Origin: JBHIBA01 sp046758845
GTDB taxonomy: Bacteria; UBA8248; JACPRG01; G963555815
Assembly (NCBI GenBank): GCA_046758845.1
Contig: JBHIBA010000165.1
Span: 1-9,892 of the forward strand
Length of the DNA stretch: 9,892 bases
Reading direction: 5' to 3'
A program made the translations under genes and the position numbers. Position 1 is the first letter of the stretch, and each line of letters begins with the position of its first letter. This document shows positions 1 to 5,661 of the stretch, in pieces. The notes below the pieces were generated by a model that was not told the origin of the DNA, made no database searches, and saw nothing but the letters and a program-made list of their open reading frames with translations.

Positions 1-190
1 AAATTGAGAAAAAAACGAGATGCGCGATGAACATTTCGGTATGATCAATGAATAGTCACCTGAGGGGCATTTAGGATTTCGCGTGTTTGGGCTTCACCCA
101 ACGGAAGCGGCCAACCTGTCAGCCCGACGGCGTAGCGGTGCCCACGAATGATGACTCAAGGCGGATGGGGGGCACTCCCTCGGGGGGGGA

Positions 191-212
191 TTCTTCTTCA
201 TCAAGAAGGAGG
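191..212 (+). promoter_or_regulatory. Ribosome binding site inside a possible hairpin
   Basis: AAGGAGG at 206-212 is a near-ideal Shine-Dalgarno sequence, 7 nt before ATG 220, and it decides the start of the binding protein. The eight bases TTCTTCTT (191-198) can pair with AAGAAGGA (203-210) across a CATC loop, with one G-U wobble, so the first part of the Shine-Dalgarno would be in the stem. The stem is rich in A-U pairs and therefore weak. Pairing is seen in the sequence; any regulatory role is inference. Confidence 0.5.
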
Positions 213-219
213 AGAAAAA

Positions 220-1245
220 ATGAAAAGGGGGTTCGTCATTGTCGCGTCGTGTCTGTTCCTGGTTGCAGGGCTGTGCGGCCCAGCGAGTGCGGCCAAGAAG
301 CAATTCCTGCTGGACTGGATCATCTACGGCAAGCACGCGCCCTTCTTCGTGGCCCAGGACATGGGCCACTATAAGAAGGTGGGCCTGGACATCGAGTACA
401 AGCGGGGCTTCGGCTCGGGGGACACCATCAAGAAGATCGCCGCCAAAGTCGGCCCCATCGGGTTTGCCGACGCCAGCTCGCTGGTCAACGGCCGGGCGAA
501 CAGCGACATCCGGGTGAAGGAAGTCGCCATGATCCACGCCAAGTCGATCGCGGTCGTGGTCTTCCTCAAAGAGAAGGGCTGGAAGACCCCGAAGGACCTG
601 GTGGGTGCGAAGGTTGGCGGTCCGTTGGGGAGTGCCACTTATGTGATTTTCCCCGCCTTGGCCGCCGCCAACGGCTTCGACCACAAAAAAGTCAAGTTTA
701 TCGACATGCCTTACGCATCGATGATCCCTTCGCTGTTGGCCGGCCGAACCGATGTCGCCCTGCTGTATGCCACAGAGCTGCCCACCGTCCGTCCCAAGGC
801 CAAGCAAATGGGCAAGGAGGTCGGCACCTTCTACTACGGTGACTGGGGCGTGGATACTTACAGTAATGGTGTCATCGCCCACGAAGGCACCATCCAGTCT
901 GACCCCAAGTTCGTCCGCAACACCGTCAAGGCCCTCATGGAGGCCTGGTCCTGGTCCTTGCTCCACCCGGATGCGGCCATTAAAAACTTTCTCAAGTACG
1001 CGCCGGGGATGAGCGAACCCCTCATCCGCGGCCACTACGCCATCGCCCTGGAGCACCTGTTTGACGACGGCGTCAGACGGCACGGCCTGGGCTACATCGA
1101 CCACAAGAAGATGGATTACACCGTTGAACTCCTCACCAAGCTCCAGAAGCTCAAGAAGCGCATTCCGACGGGAGACGTGTACACCAACCGGTTTCTCCCC
1201 CAGTGGCCGGCCATCAAGGCCGCCCTCGGGGACAAGGCCATGTAG
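220..1245 (+). CDS. NMT1/THI5-like ABC transporter substrate-binding protein
   Basis: This encodes a 341-residue periplasmic solute-binding protein of the NMT1/THI5-like (ThiY/SsuA-related) class, which delivers a small organic solute to an ABC importer. The N-terminus is a Sec signal peptide: basic MKRG, a hydrophobic stretch at residues 5-19, and an ASA-A cleavage site near residues 22-25. C19 does not sit in a proper lipobox, so a free periplasmic protein is more likely than a lipoprotein. Family marks are LDW at 31-33 (the ThiY-like LDW start), GSGDT at 65-69, GFADASSL at 81-88, TPKDLVGAKVGGPLGSATY at 123-141 and LLAGRTDVA at 172-180. The start was chosen at ATG 220 because a strong AAGGAGG lies 7 nt upstream; an in-frame ATG at 148 would put 24 non-signal residues ahead of the signal peptide. 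No permease or ATPase gene is in the window. The family suggests pyrimidine-, riboflavin- or sulfonate-like ligands, but the ligand is unknown. Confidence 0.9.
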   Translation: MKRGFVIVASCLFLVAGLCGPASAAKKQFLLDWIIYGKHAPFFVAQDMGHYKKVGLDIEYKRGFGSGDTIKKIAAKVGPIGFADASSLVNGRANSDIRVKEVAMIHAKSIAVVVFLKEKGWKTPKDLVGAKVGGPLGSATYVIFPALAAANGFDHKKVKFIDMPYASMIPSLLAGRTDVALLYATELPTVRPKAKQMGKEVGTFYYGDWGVDTYSNGVIAHEGTIQSDPKFVRNTVKALMEAWSWSLLHPDAAIKNFLKYAPGMSEPLIRGHYAIALEHLFDDGVRRHGLGYIDHKKMDYTVELLTKLQKLKKRIPTGDVYTNRFLPQWPAIKAALGDKAM

Positions 1246-1418
1246 CTGAAAAGGAGTCTTACATAACCTCCGTGCAGGAACTGGCTCTTGCGAAGGGGGC
1301 CTGAGTGAGTTTGTGCGGGGGCAGACAAGTTCGCCTTTGAGCCGGGGAGATTCTCAGCAGTCTAGGAATCACGCCAAAAACAGAGCGCACCGGGGAAGGC
1401 ATCGGCTGGAGGGACCCA
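1246..1418. other. Intergenic gap, no gene recognised
   Basis: This 173-bp gap lies between the binding protein and the amidohydrolase. It holds no ORF with family features on either strand. A Shine-Dalgarno-like AAAGGAG just after the binding-protein stop is not followed by a usable start codon. No clear terminator hairpin with a T-run is visible, so read-through into the amidohydrolase is possible. Confidence 0.5.
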
Positions 1419-2837
1419 ATGGCAAAGATGGATACGGTGATCAAGGGGGGTCTTCTCGTCCGCAGGGATGGAACGCGCCGGCAGGACATCGCCATCAAGG
1501 GCGGCAAGGTCGTCGCAGTCGGTGAGCCGGGGACAGTCCCGGATGGGGAGGAAGTGATCGACGCCAGGAACCTCCACGTCATCCCGGGCGTGATCGACCC
1601 GCACGTACACCTCCAGCTCTTTCGCAACCCCTTCGATGTGAACGTCTCGACGGAGACCCGCTCCTGCGCGGCGGGCGGCGTGACGACCATCATTCCGATG
1701 CTCCTGCACCGGGAAGATGCGACCCGCTCTTACCGGGATTACACGCCCTGGGCCATCGACGTGGTGAAGAAAAACGCCATGATCGACGTGGCCTTCAGCG
1801 CCGTCCTGGGCACCGAGGCGCAGATCGCCGACATCCCCTTTCTGGTCCGCGAGTACGGGATGTGCTCCTTCAAGTATTACATGGCCTACACGGAGGACGA
1901 GGCGAGGGTGTTCGGGATCATTGCCGTGGACGACGGGCTCCTTTATGAGGGGTTCAGGCAGGTCCGGGACATGATCGCCGAGGGGTATCCCTGTCTGGCC
2001 ATGGTTCACGCGGAAAACATGGAGATCATCCACCGGGAGAAGCGGCGCCTCATCGCCGAGGGCCGCAACGACCTCAAGGCGTGGACGGACGCGCGACCGG
2101 AGTTCTGCGAGGAGGAATGCCTAAGGCGCGCCTTCTTCTTCATCGAGCAGCTCCGCTCGCGCCTCTACGTCGTCCACCTGACGGTGGGCCAAGGGGTTAA
2201 CCTCGTCCGGGAGATGCACCGGCGGGGGGTGGACATCATTGCGGAGACCTGTCCCCACTACCTCACCTTCACCAAGCACGACCACAACAAGATCGGATTT
2301 CTGGGGAAGGTGAACCCGCCCCTTCGGGACAAGCGGGATCAGGAACAGCTTTGGAAGGGGCTTCAGGACGGAACCCTGAACAACCTCGGCTCGGACCACT
2401 CTACGGTGGTTCCCCGGCAGGAGAAGGAGGCGAACGGCATCTGGGACGCCATTCCCGGATTCCCGATGTCGGGCTGCATGCTTCCCGTGATGCTTCACGT
2501 CGGGGTGCACTCGAGCCGTCTCACCCTTGAGCGGCTGGTGGAGCTCACGTCCTATAACGTGGCGAGAGCCTACGGGCTTCTTCCACGAAAAGGGGACATC
2601 GCGCCCGGCTATGACGCCGACATCGTTCTTGTGGATCTCGAAAAGGTCCGGCACGTGACGCCGGATGTCTGGCACTCTGCCGCCGATTGGAGCCTCTACG
2701 ACGGATGGGACATCAAGGGATGGCCCGTTCGGACGATGGTCCGGGGCGTAACCGTGGCCAAAGACGGTGAGGTCGTCGGCTCCCCCAAGCACGGGCAGTA
2801 CATTCCCCGGGACATCCCCAGGCGGCCCGCCGCCTGA
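1419..2837 (+). CDS. Dihydropyrimidinase/hydantoinase-family cyclic amidohydrolase
   Basis: This encodes a 472-residue metal-dependent amidohydrolase of the dihydropyrimidinase/hydantoinase/allantoinase/dihydroorotase family, cytosolic, which opens cyclic amides or ureides. The whole binuclear metal set is visible: H62 and H64 in the DPHVH motif, the to-be-carboxylated K152 in SFKYYMAY, H197 in MVHAEN, H253 in YVVHLT and D326 in LGSDHS. The urease-like beta-sandwich halves are at the N-terminus (residues 1-56, IKGG and VIDARN) and C-terminus (GYDADIVLVD, about 398-406). The length is normal for the family (about 450-490). ATG 1419 follows GGAGGG at 1408-1413 with 5-nt spacing. It lies downstream of a binding protein and upstream of a RutB-like amidase, the order expected for ring opening followed by carbamoyl or amide cleavage. 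Substrate residues cannot be read by eye; hydantoinase, dihydropyrimidinase, allantoinase or an imidase all remain possible. Family call is firm, substrate open. Confidence 0.9.
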   Translation: MAKMDTVIKGGLLVRRDGTRRQDIAIKGGKVVAVGEPGTVPDGEEVIDARNLHVIPGVIDPHVHLQLFRNPFDVNVSTETRSCAAGGVTTIIPMLLHREDATRSYRDYTPWAIDVVKKNAMIDVAFSAVLGTEAQIADIPFLVREYGMCSFKYYMAYTEDEARVFGIIAVDDGLLYEGFRQVRDMIAEGYPCLAMVHAENMEIIHREKRRLIAEGRNDLKAWTDARPEFCEEECLRRAFFFIEQLRSRLYVVHLTVGQGVNLVREMHRRGVDIIAETCPHYLTFTKHDHNKIGFLGKVNPPLRDKRDQEQLWKGLQDGTLNNLGSDHSTVVPRQEKEANGIWDAIPGFPMSGCMLPVMLHVGVHSSRLTLERLVELTSYNVARAYGLLPRKGDIAPGYDADIVLVDLEKVRHVTPDVWHSAADWSLYDGWDIKGWPVRTMVRGVTVAKDGEVVGSPKHGQYIPRDIPRRPAA

Positions 2838-2842
2838 GGGGG

Positions 2843-2885
2843 GAAGGGCGGCGCAAGCCGAGCGGCCCTTCATTCTTCGTTTCCT
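2843..2885 (+). terminator. Possible intrinsic terminator after the amidohydrolase
   Basis: GAAGGGC (2843-2849) and GCCCTTC (2865-2871) are perfect inverted arms around a 15-nt loop that contains a smaller GGC-GCAA-GCC hairpin. A T-rich but interrupted tract (ATTCTTCGTTT) follows. It begins 5 bp after the TGA of the amidohydrolase, the expected place. The T-run is imperfect, so strength is uncertain. Confidence 0.45.
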
Positions 2886-3082
2886 CAGAAGCGCTCAAGG
2901 CAGCTGTTTCAATGGATCCAATCGACGCTAATATGGAATGGAAATTCCTGTGATCCGGGCGGGAGCGGCGGCTTCCCGATACGCATGCAAGGGCAACTTT
3001 CTTCATAGCGGTTCGAGGGCGGCACGGGAATTCCGGGTTGGAGGGTTGGCGTGGAAGGTCTACGGGTCGCCGGCAGGCCCAT

Positions 3083-3268
3083 CCCACAAATGACCCGAAC
3101 GGTCCCTTCGGGGCCAAGGGTTGCGCCGGATGCGCCTTGGACGCCTGCGGCGCAGCCATTGCCAACGCCGCCTACGACGCCGTCGGAGTCCGGGTGAAGG
3201 ATCTGCCCGTTACGCCCCAGAAAGTCCTCCGGGGACTTCGGGAAAGGGGCGAGTTCGCGCAGACGTGA
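3083..3268 (+). pseudogene. C-terminal relic of a xanthine dehydrogenase-type molybdenum hydroxylase subunit
   Basis: About 61 codons in one frame resemble the extreme C-terminus of the large molybdenum-binding subunit of xanthine dehydrogenase/aldehyde oxidase/CoxL-type enzymes. DPNGPFGAKG (about 3095-3121) matches the conserved GPFGAKG block, and AIANAAYDAVGVRVKDLPVTPQKVL (about 3155-3232) matches the family's final AIANA-YDAVGVR-LP-TPEKVL segment, followed shortly by a natural TGA at 3266-3268. An intact subunit has some 700-800 residues; nothing of the rest is visible upstream. The block between the two matches (GCAGCALDACGA) keeps the expected length but lacks the GVGE motif that carries the catalytic glutamate. 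No credible start codon or Shine-Dalgarno precedes it. I read it as a deletion remnant. These enzymes hydroxylate purines, nicotinate-like rings and other N-heterocycles, or oxidise aldehydes and CO. Identification rests on recalled family motifs. Confidence 0.7.
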
Positions 3269-3380
3269 GGGCCGCGTGCCGCGGGGGGAATAAGGAGCCC
3301 ATCGAGACGGGATCTTCCCAAGACGAAGGGGGCCGGACGGGGCAGCCGGTACTCGGCGAAGCGCACGGAAAGGGAACGCC

Positions 3381-4067
3381 ATGGAACTTTGGAAAGACGC
3401 GGTTCTCCTCGTGATCGACATGCAGAACACCTACCTCCACCCTGAGGGGGGTCTCAGCCGCAATGGAGTGGACATCGCGCCCATGCGATCGGCGATCCCT
3501 GCCGTCCTTCGCCTCATCCAGGAAGGCCAGGCCAGGGGCCTCTCCGGCATATACACCCGACAGATCTACTTCCCCCAGGATGAAGGAATGGCTTCGAAGC
3601 GAATTTGGCCGAAGACCCGCCGCGGGCAGGGCAGCGGGTCTCACGGCGGCGTTTACGACACGCCTTACGCCCTGGAGGGGACGTGGGACGCGGAGATTGT
3701 CGAGGAAATTCAGCCGCTGATCCGGCCCGTCCCCCAGGATCGCGTTTTGGACAAACCTCGCTACAGCGCTTTCTACCAGACCGGCCTGGACAACCTGCTG
3801 CGGGTCATGGGAGCCCGGACGCTCATCGTCTGCGGCGTTGCCACCAACGTCTGCGTGGACTCCACCATCCGCGACGCCTTTTTCCGGAACTACGACGTCC
3901 TTGTGGTTCGGGAGGCCGTGGCCTCCGCTCAGCCCGACCTCAACCAGGCATTCTTGCGAAACTTCGATCTCTTCTTCGGTCAGGTCGTGGGCCTGGAGGA
4001 GATCCTGGGGCCGTCTCTCGTCGAATCCGAACAAAGGGTGAGCGCTCCGGGGGGGAATCGTGGCTGA
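3381..4067 (+). CDS. RutB-like isochorismatase-family cysteine amidohydrolase
   Basis: This encodes a 228-residue cysteine hydrolase of the isochorismatase-like fold, cytosolic. The catalytic triad is visible: D13 in LVIDMQN, K125 in LDKPRYSAF and C158 in GVATNVCVDST, with the non-proline cis-peptide region (GVA) before the cysteine. The central segments GTWDAEIVEEI (100-110), DKPRYSAFYQTGLDNLLR (124-141) and ATNVCVDSTIRDAFF (154-168) closely follow the pattern I recall for E. coli RutB (ureidoacrylate amidohydrolase). N-carbamoylsarcosine amidase, biuret hydrolase and nicotinamidase share the fold. The likely reaction is hydrolysis of a carbamoyl or amide group from a ureido compound. ATG 3381 follows a purine-rich GGAAAGGGA. 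The last eight bases overlap the start of ubiD, suggesting translational coupling. With the upstream cyclic amidohydrolase it could complete a two-step ureide breakdown. Family is sure, substrate is not. Confidence 0.88.
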   Translation: MELWKDAVLLVIDMQNTYLHPEGGLSRNGVDIAPMRSAIPAVLRLIQEGQARGLSGIYTRQIYFPQDEGMASKRIWPKTRRGQGSGSHGGVYDTPYALEGTWDAEIVEEIQPLIRPVPQDRVLDKPRYSAFYQTGLDNLLRVMGARTLIVCGVATNVCVDSTIRDAFFRNYDVLVVREAVASAQPDLNQAFLRNFDLFFGQVVGLEEILGPSLVESEQRVSAPGGNRG

Positions 4068-5487
4068 GGGAAGTCTCGTCCGTCACCGCGACCTTCGCGA
4101 ATACCTCGCTCTGCTCGAAGAACAAGGACAGCTCCGTCGCGTGAAGCGGCCGGCTGACCCGACGTGGGAGATGACCGCCGTCCTCGGCCGGCTGGAGGAG
4201 ATGGGGGACCCCTCTGCCGTCCTGTTCGAGGAGGTGAAAGGGTGTCCCGGCTGGCGCGTCACGGGCAATCTCTTCGCCGAACGCCGCCGCCTGGCCCTGG
4301 CCTTCAACGTCTCAGAGGAAGAAATCCTTCCGACGTTCCTCGAGCGGTTGGCCACGCCCATCCCCGCCCGGACAGTTCCTTCGGGGCCGGTCAAAGAACA
4401 CGTCCTCAAAGGGGGGTCCGCCGACCTCCATCGCCTTCCCCTGGTGCAACACCACGAAAAGGACGCCGGCCGCTACATCTCCTGCGGCGTTTGCATTTCC
4501 CGGGACCCCGACACCGGGACCCTGGACATGGGCGTTTACCGGTTCATGGTGAAGGACGGCAACACCCTCGTCCCCTCCCTGACCCAGACCTCGAACATCT
4601 CGGACATCTTCGGCCGCTGCGAAGAGAACGGCCAGTCTCTTGAAGTGGCCATCATTCCGGGCGTGGACCCGCTCGTGACCCTGGCGGCGTCCTACGGCGC
4701 GCCGATGGGCGTAAACGAGCTTTCGCTGGCGGGCGGACTTCGGGGCGAGCCCCTGGACCTGGTCCCCTGTGAGACCGTCGACCTTCTGGTGCCCGCCCTC
4801 GCGGAGATGTGCATCGAGGCGGAGATCCATCCGGGCGAGCGGCTTCCGGAGGCCCCCTTCGCCGATCAGTCCCTTACTTACAGCCGCGTGAAGCGCGGCC
4901 CCCGTGTGACCGTGCGAGCCATCACTCATCGCAATGACCCCATCCACCAGTTCATCTTCTCGGGCCATCCGGACGTCCTCCACCTGATGGCCATCATCTT
5001 CGAGGCGGCCATCTACGAGGCCGTTCGCCGCGTGGTGCCCGCGGTGAGGGCAGTCCACGTGCCGCCTTCAGGGGCCGGTTTTCACTGCTACGTCTCCATG
5101 AAGCGGCGGCCGACGACGGAAGGGTTCGAAACGGGGGAGGGGAAAACGGCCTTGATGGCCGTCCTTGGCGCGGCCCCCTACATCAAGCTGGCCGTCGCCG
5201 TCGACGATGACATCGATGTTTTTGACGAAAGCCAGGTGCTTTGGGCGATCGCGACGCGGTTTCAGCCCCTGGACGCTCATACGGGGGAGCCGCGCTATTT
5301 CGTCGTGCCGGGCGCGAAAGGGGCCTCCCCGGACCCCTCGGCCTTCCATAAGGCTTACCCCAGCAGCAAGCTCGCCCTCGACTGCACCGTTCGCGTAGAT
5401 CTCCCTGAGGAGGCTCGGGCGATGTTCTGGCGGGCCGAGGTTCCGGGCAAAGGCCGCATTCGTCTCGAGGACTACTTCGACATCTAA
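4060..5487 (+). CDS. UbiD-family prenylated-FMN decarboxylase
   Basis: This encodes a 475-residue UbiD-family (de)carboxylase, cytosolic, expected to need prenylated FMN and to act on alpha,beta-unsaturated or (hetero)aromatic carboxylates. Aligned by eye with E. coli UbiD: MGVYR carrying R161, AEM with E249 (metal-ligand glutamate), PEAPFAD with E264 and D269 (catalytic acid motif PEGPYGD), VDDDIDV at 381-387, VLWAIATR at 393-400 and SKLALD at 436-441. Length is normal. Two of the three usual metal/prFMN ligands look replaced: Asn five residues before R161 is D156, and the conserved His about 16 residues after it aligns with T177. The start is GTG 4060, inside the end of the upstream amidase gene, with a G-rich GGGGGGA as ribosome binding site. 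No UbiX-like prenyltransferase gene is in the window, so the cofactor must come from elsewhere. UbiD itself (ubiquinone synthesis) is unlikely given the neighbours; the substrate is unknown. Confidence 0.88.
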   Translation: MAEGSLVRHRDLREYLALLEEQGQLRRVKRPADPTWEMTAVLGRLEEMGDPSAVLFEEVKGCPGWRVTGNLFAERRRLALAFNVSEEEILPTFLERLATPIPARTVPSGPVKEHVLKGGSADLHRLPLVQHHEKDAGRYISCGVCISRDPDTGTLDMGVYRFMVKDGNTLVPSLTQTSNISDIFGRCEENGQSLEVAIIPGVDPLVTLAASYGAPMGVNELSLAGGLRGEPLDLVPCETVDLLVPALAEMCIEAEIHPGERLPEAPFADQSLTYSRVKRGPRVTVRAITHRNDPIHQFIFSGHPDVLHLMAIIFEAAIYEAVRRVVPAVRAVHVPPSGAGFHCYVSMKRRPTTEGFETGEGKTALMAVLGAAPYIKLAVAVDDDIDVFDESQVLWAIATRFQPLDAHTGEPRYFVVPGAKGASPDPSAFHKAYPSSKLALDCTVRVDLPEEARAMFWRAEVPGKGRIRLEDYFDI

Positions 5488-5510
5488 GGTTGTGATTTAA
5501 GAGATAATAT

Positions 5511-5534
5511 ATAACCGTCTGACTTATAGGTTAT
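5511..5534. promoter_or_regulatory. Inverted repeat, candidate operator
   Basis: ATAACC (5511-5516) and GGTTAT (5529-5534) form a perfect 6-bp inverted repeat with 12 bp between. It lies in the AT-rich part of the ubiD-dehydrogenase gap, 24 bp after the ubiD stop, where promoter elements would be expected. A second short palindrome, TTACA-GA-TGTAA (5534-5545), abuts it. A regulator site is inferred; an AU-rich terminator for ubiD is possible but it lacks a following T-run. Confidence 0.35.
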
Positions 5535-5558
5535 TACAGATGTAACGAATCGGTGTAT

Positions 5559-5593
5559 CGCGGGGGCTGAAGGTCACCGACCTGCGCCCCGCG
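5559..5593 (+). promoter_or_regulatory. GC-rich leader hairpin
   Basis: CGCGGGGGC (5559-5567) can pair with GCCCCGCG (5586-5593) with one bulged G. Beyond an internal loop, AGGT (5571-5574) pairs with ACCT (5580-5583) around a CACCG loop. The result is a strong two-part hairpin. There is no T-run after it, so it is not a standard intrinsic terminator. It matches no riboswitch I know. It may be an RNA structure in the leader of the dehydrogenase gene or part of the end of the ubiD transcript. Confidence 0.4.
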
Positions 5594-5610
5594 GTAGATC
5601 CCGAATAACG

Positions 5611-5629
5611 CGCTTTGCCAGACAAAGCG
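5611..5629. promoter_or_regulatory. 19-bp near-perfect palindrome, candidate repressor operator
   Basis: CGCTTTGCCAGACAAAGCG is a palindrome centred on A5620 with one mismatched pair. It ends 32 bp before the dehydrogenase ATG, a typical operator position. The core TTGCCAGACAA is one base from the TNGTNNNACNA-like pattern reported for some FadR/FCD-type GntR regulators, but no regulator gene is in the window. It could instead fold as a 7-bp RNA hairpin with a CCAGA loop. Confidence 0.4.
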
Positions 5630-5661
5630 GAGCCTCCTCGCATTTCGGGTCGAGAAGAGAC

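Larger units (their letters stand above)
2838..3380. other. 543-bp gap without an intact gene
   Basis: The gap holds the terminator-like hairpin just after the amidohydrolase and the molybdenum-hydroxylase relic at about 3083-3268. Between them (about 2886-3080) no recognisable protein is encoded in any frame; the open frames there are GC-driven or very short. After the relic, 3269-3366 shows nothing identifiable, and 3367-3375 is the purine-rich ribosome binding site of the next gene. The gap separates the two halves of the catabolic block and looks like the scar of a deleted gene. Confidence 0.6.

Noticed and set aside
108..120. Small TTGGG/CCCAA inverted repeat upstream of the binding protein (approximate position)
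   Set aside because: Five pairs only, no T-run and no operator-like context; not distinguishable from chance.
148..219. Upstream ATG extending the binding protein by 24 residues
   Set aside because: It would bury the signal peptide and lacks a Shine-Dalgarno, whereas ATG 220 has AAGGAGG at good spacing.
220..294. Lipoprotein signal at C19 of the binding protein
   Set aside because: Residue -1 is Leu (AGLC), which does not fit a lipobox; the ASA-A site is better.
94..1104. 336-codon open frame on the - strand
   Set aside because: It lies antisense to the binding-protein gene, has no recognisable motifs, and is explained by high GC third positions in the real gene.
1271..1303. 10-residue mini-ORF starting GTG after the binding protein
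   Set aside because: Too short, no good ribosome binding spacing and no family resemblance.
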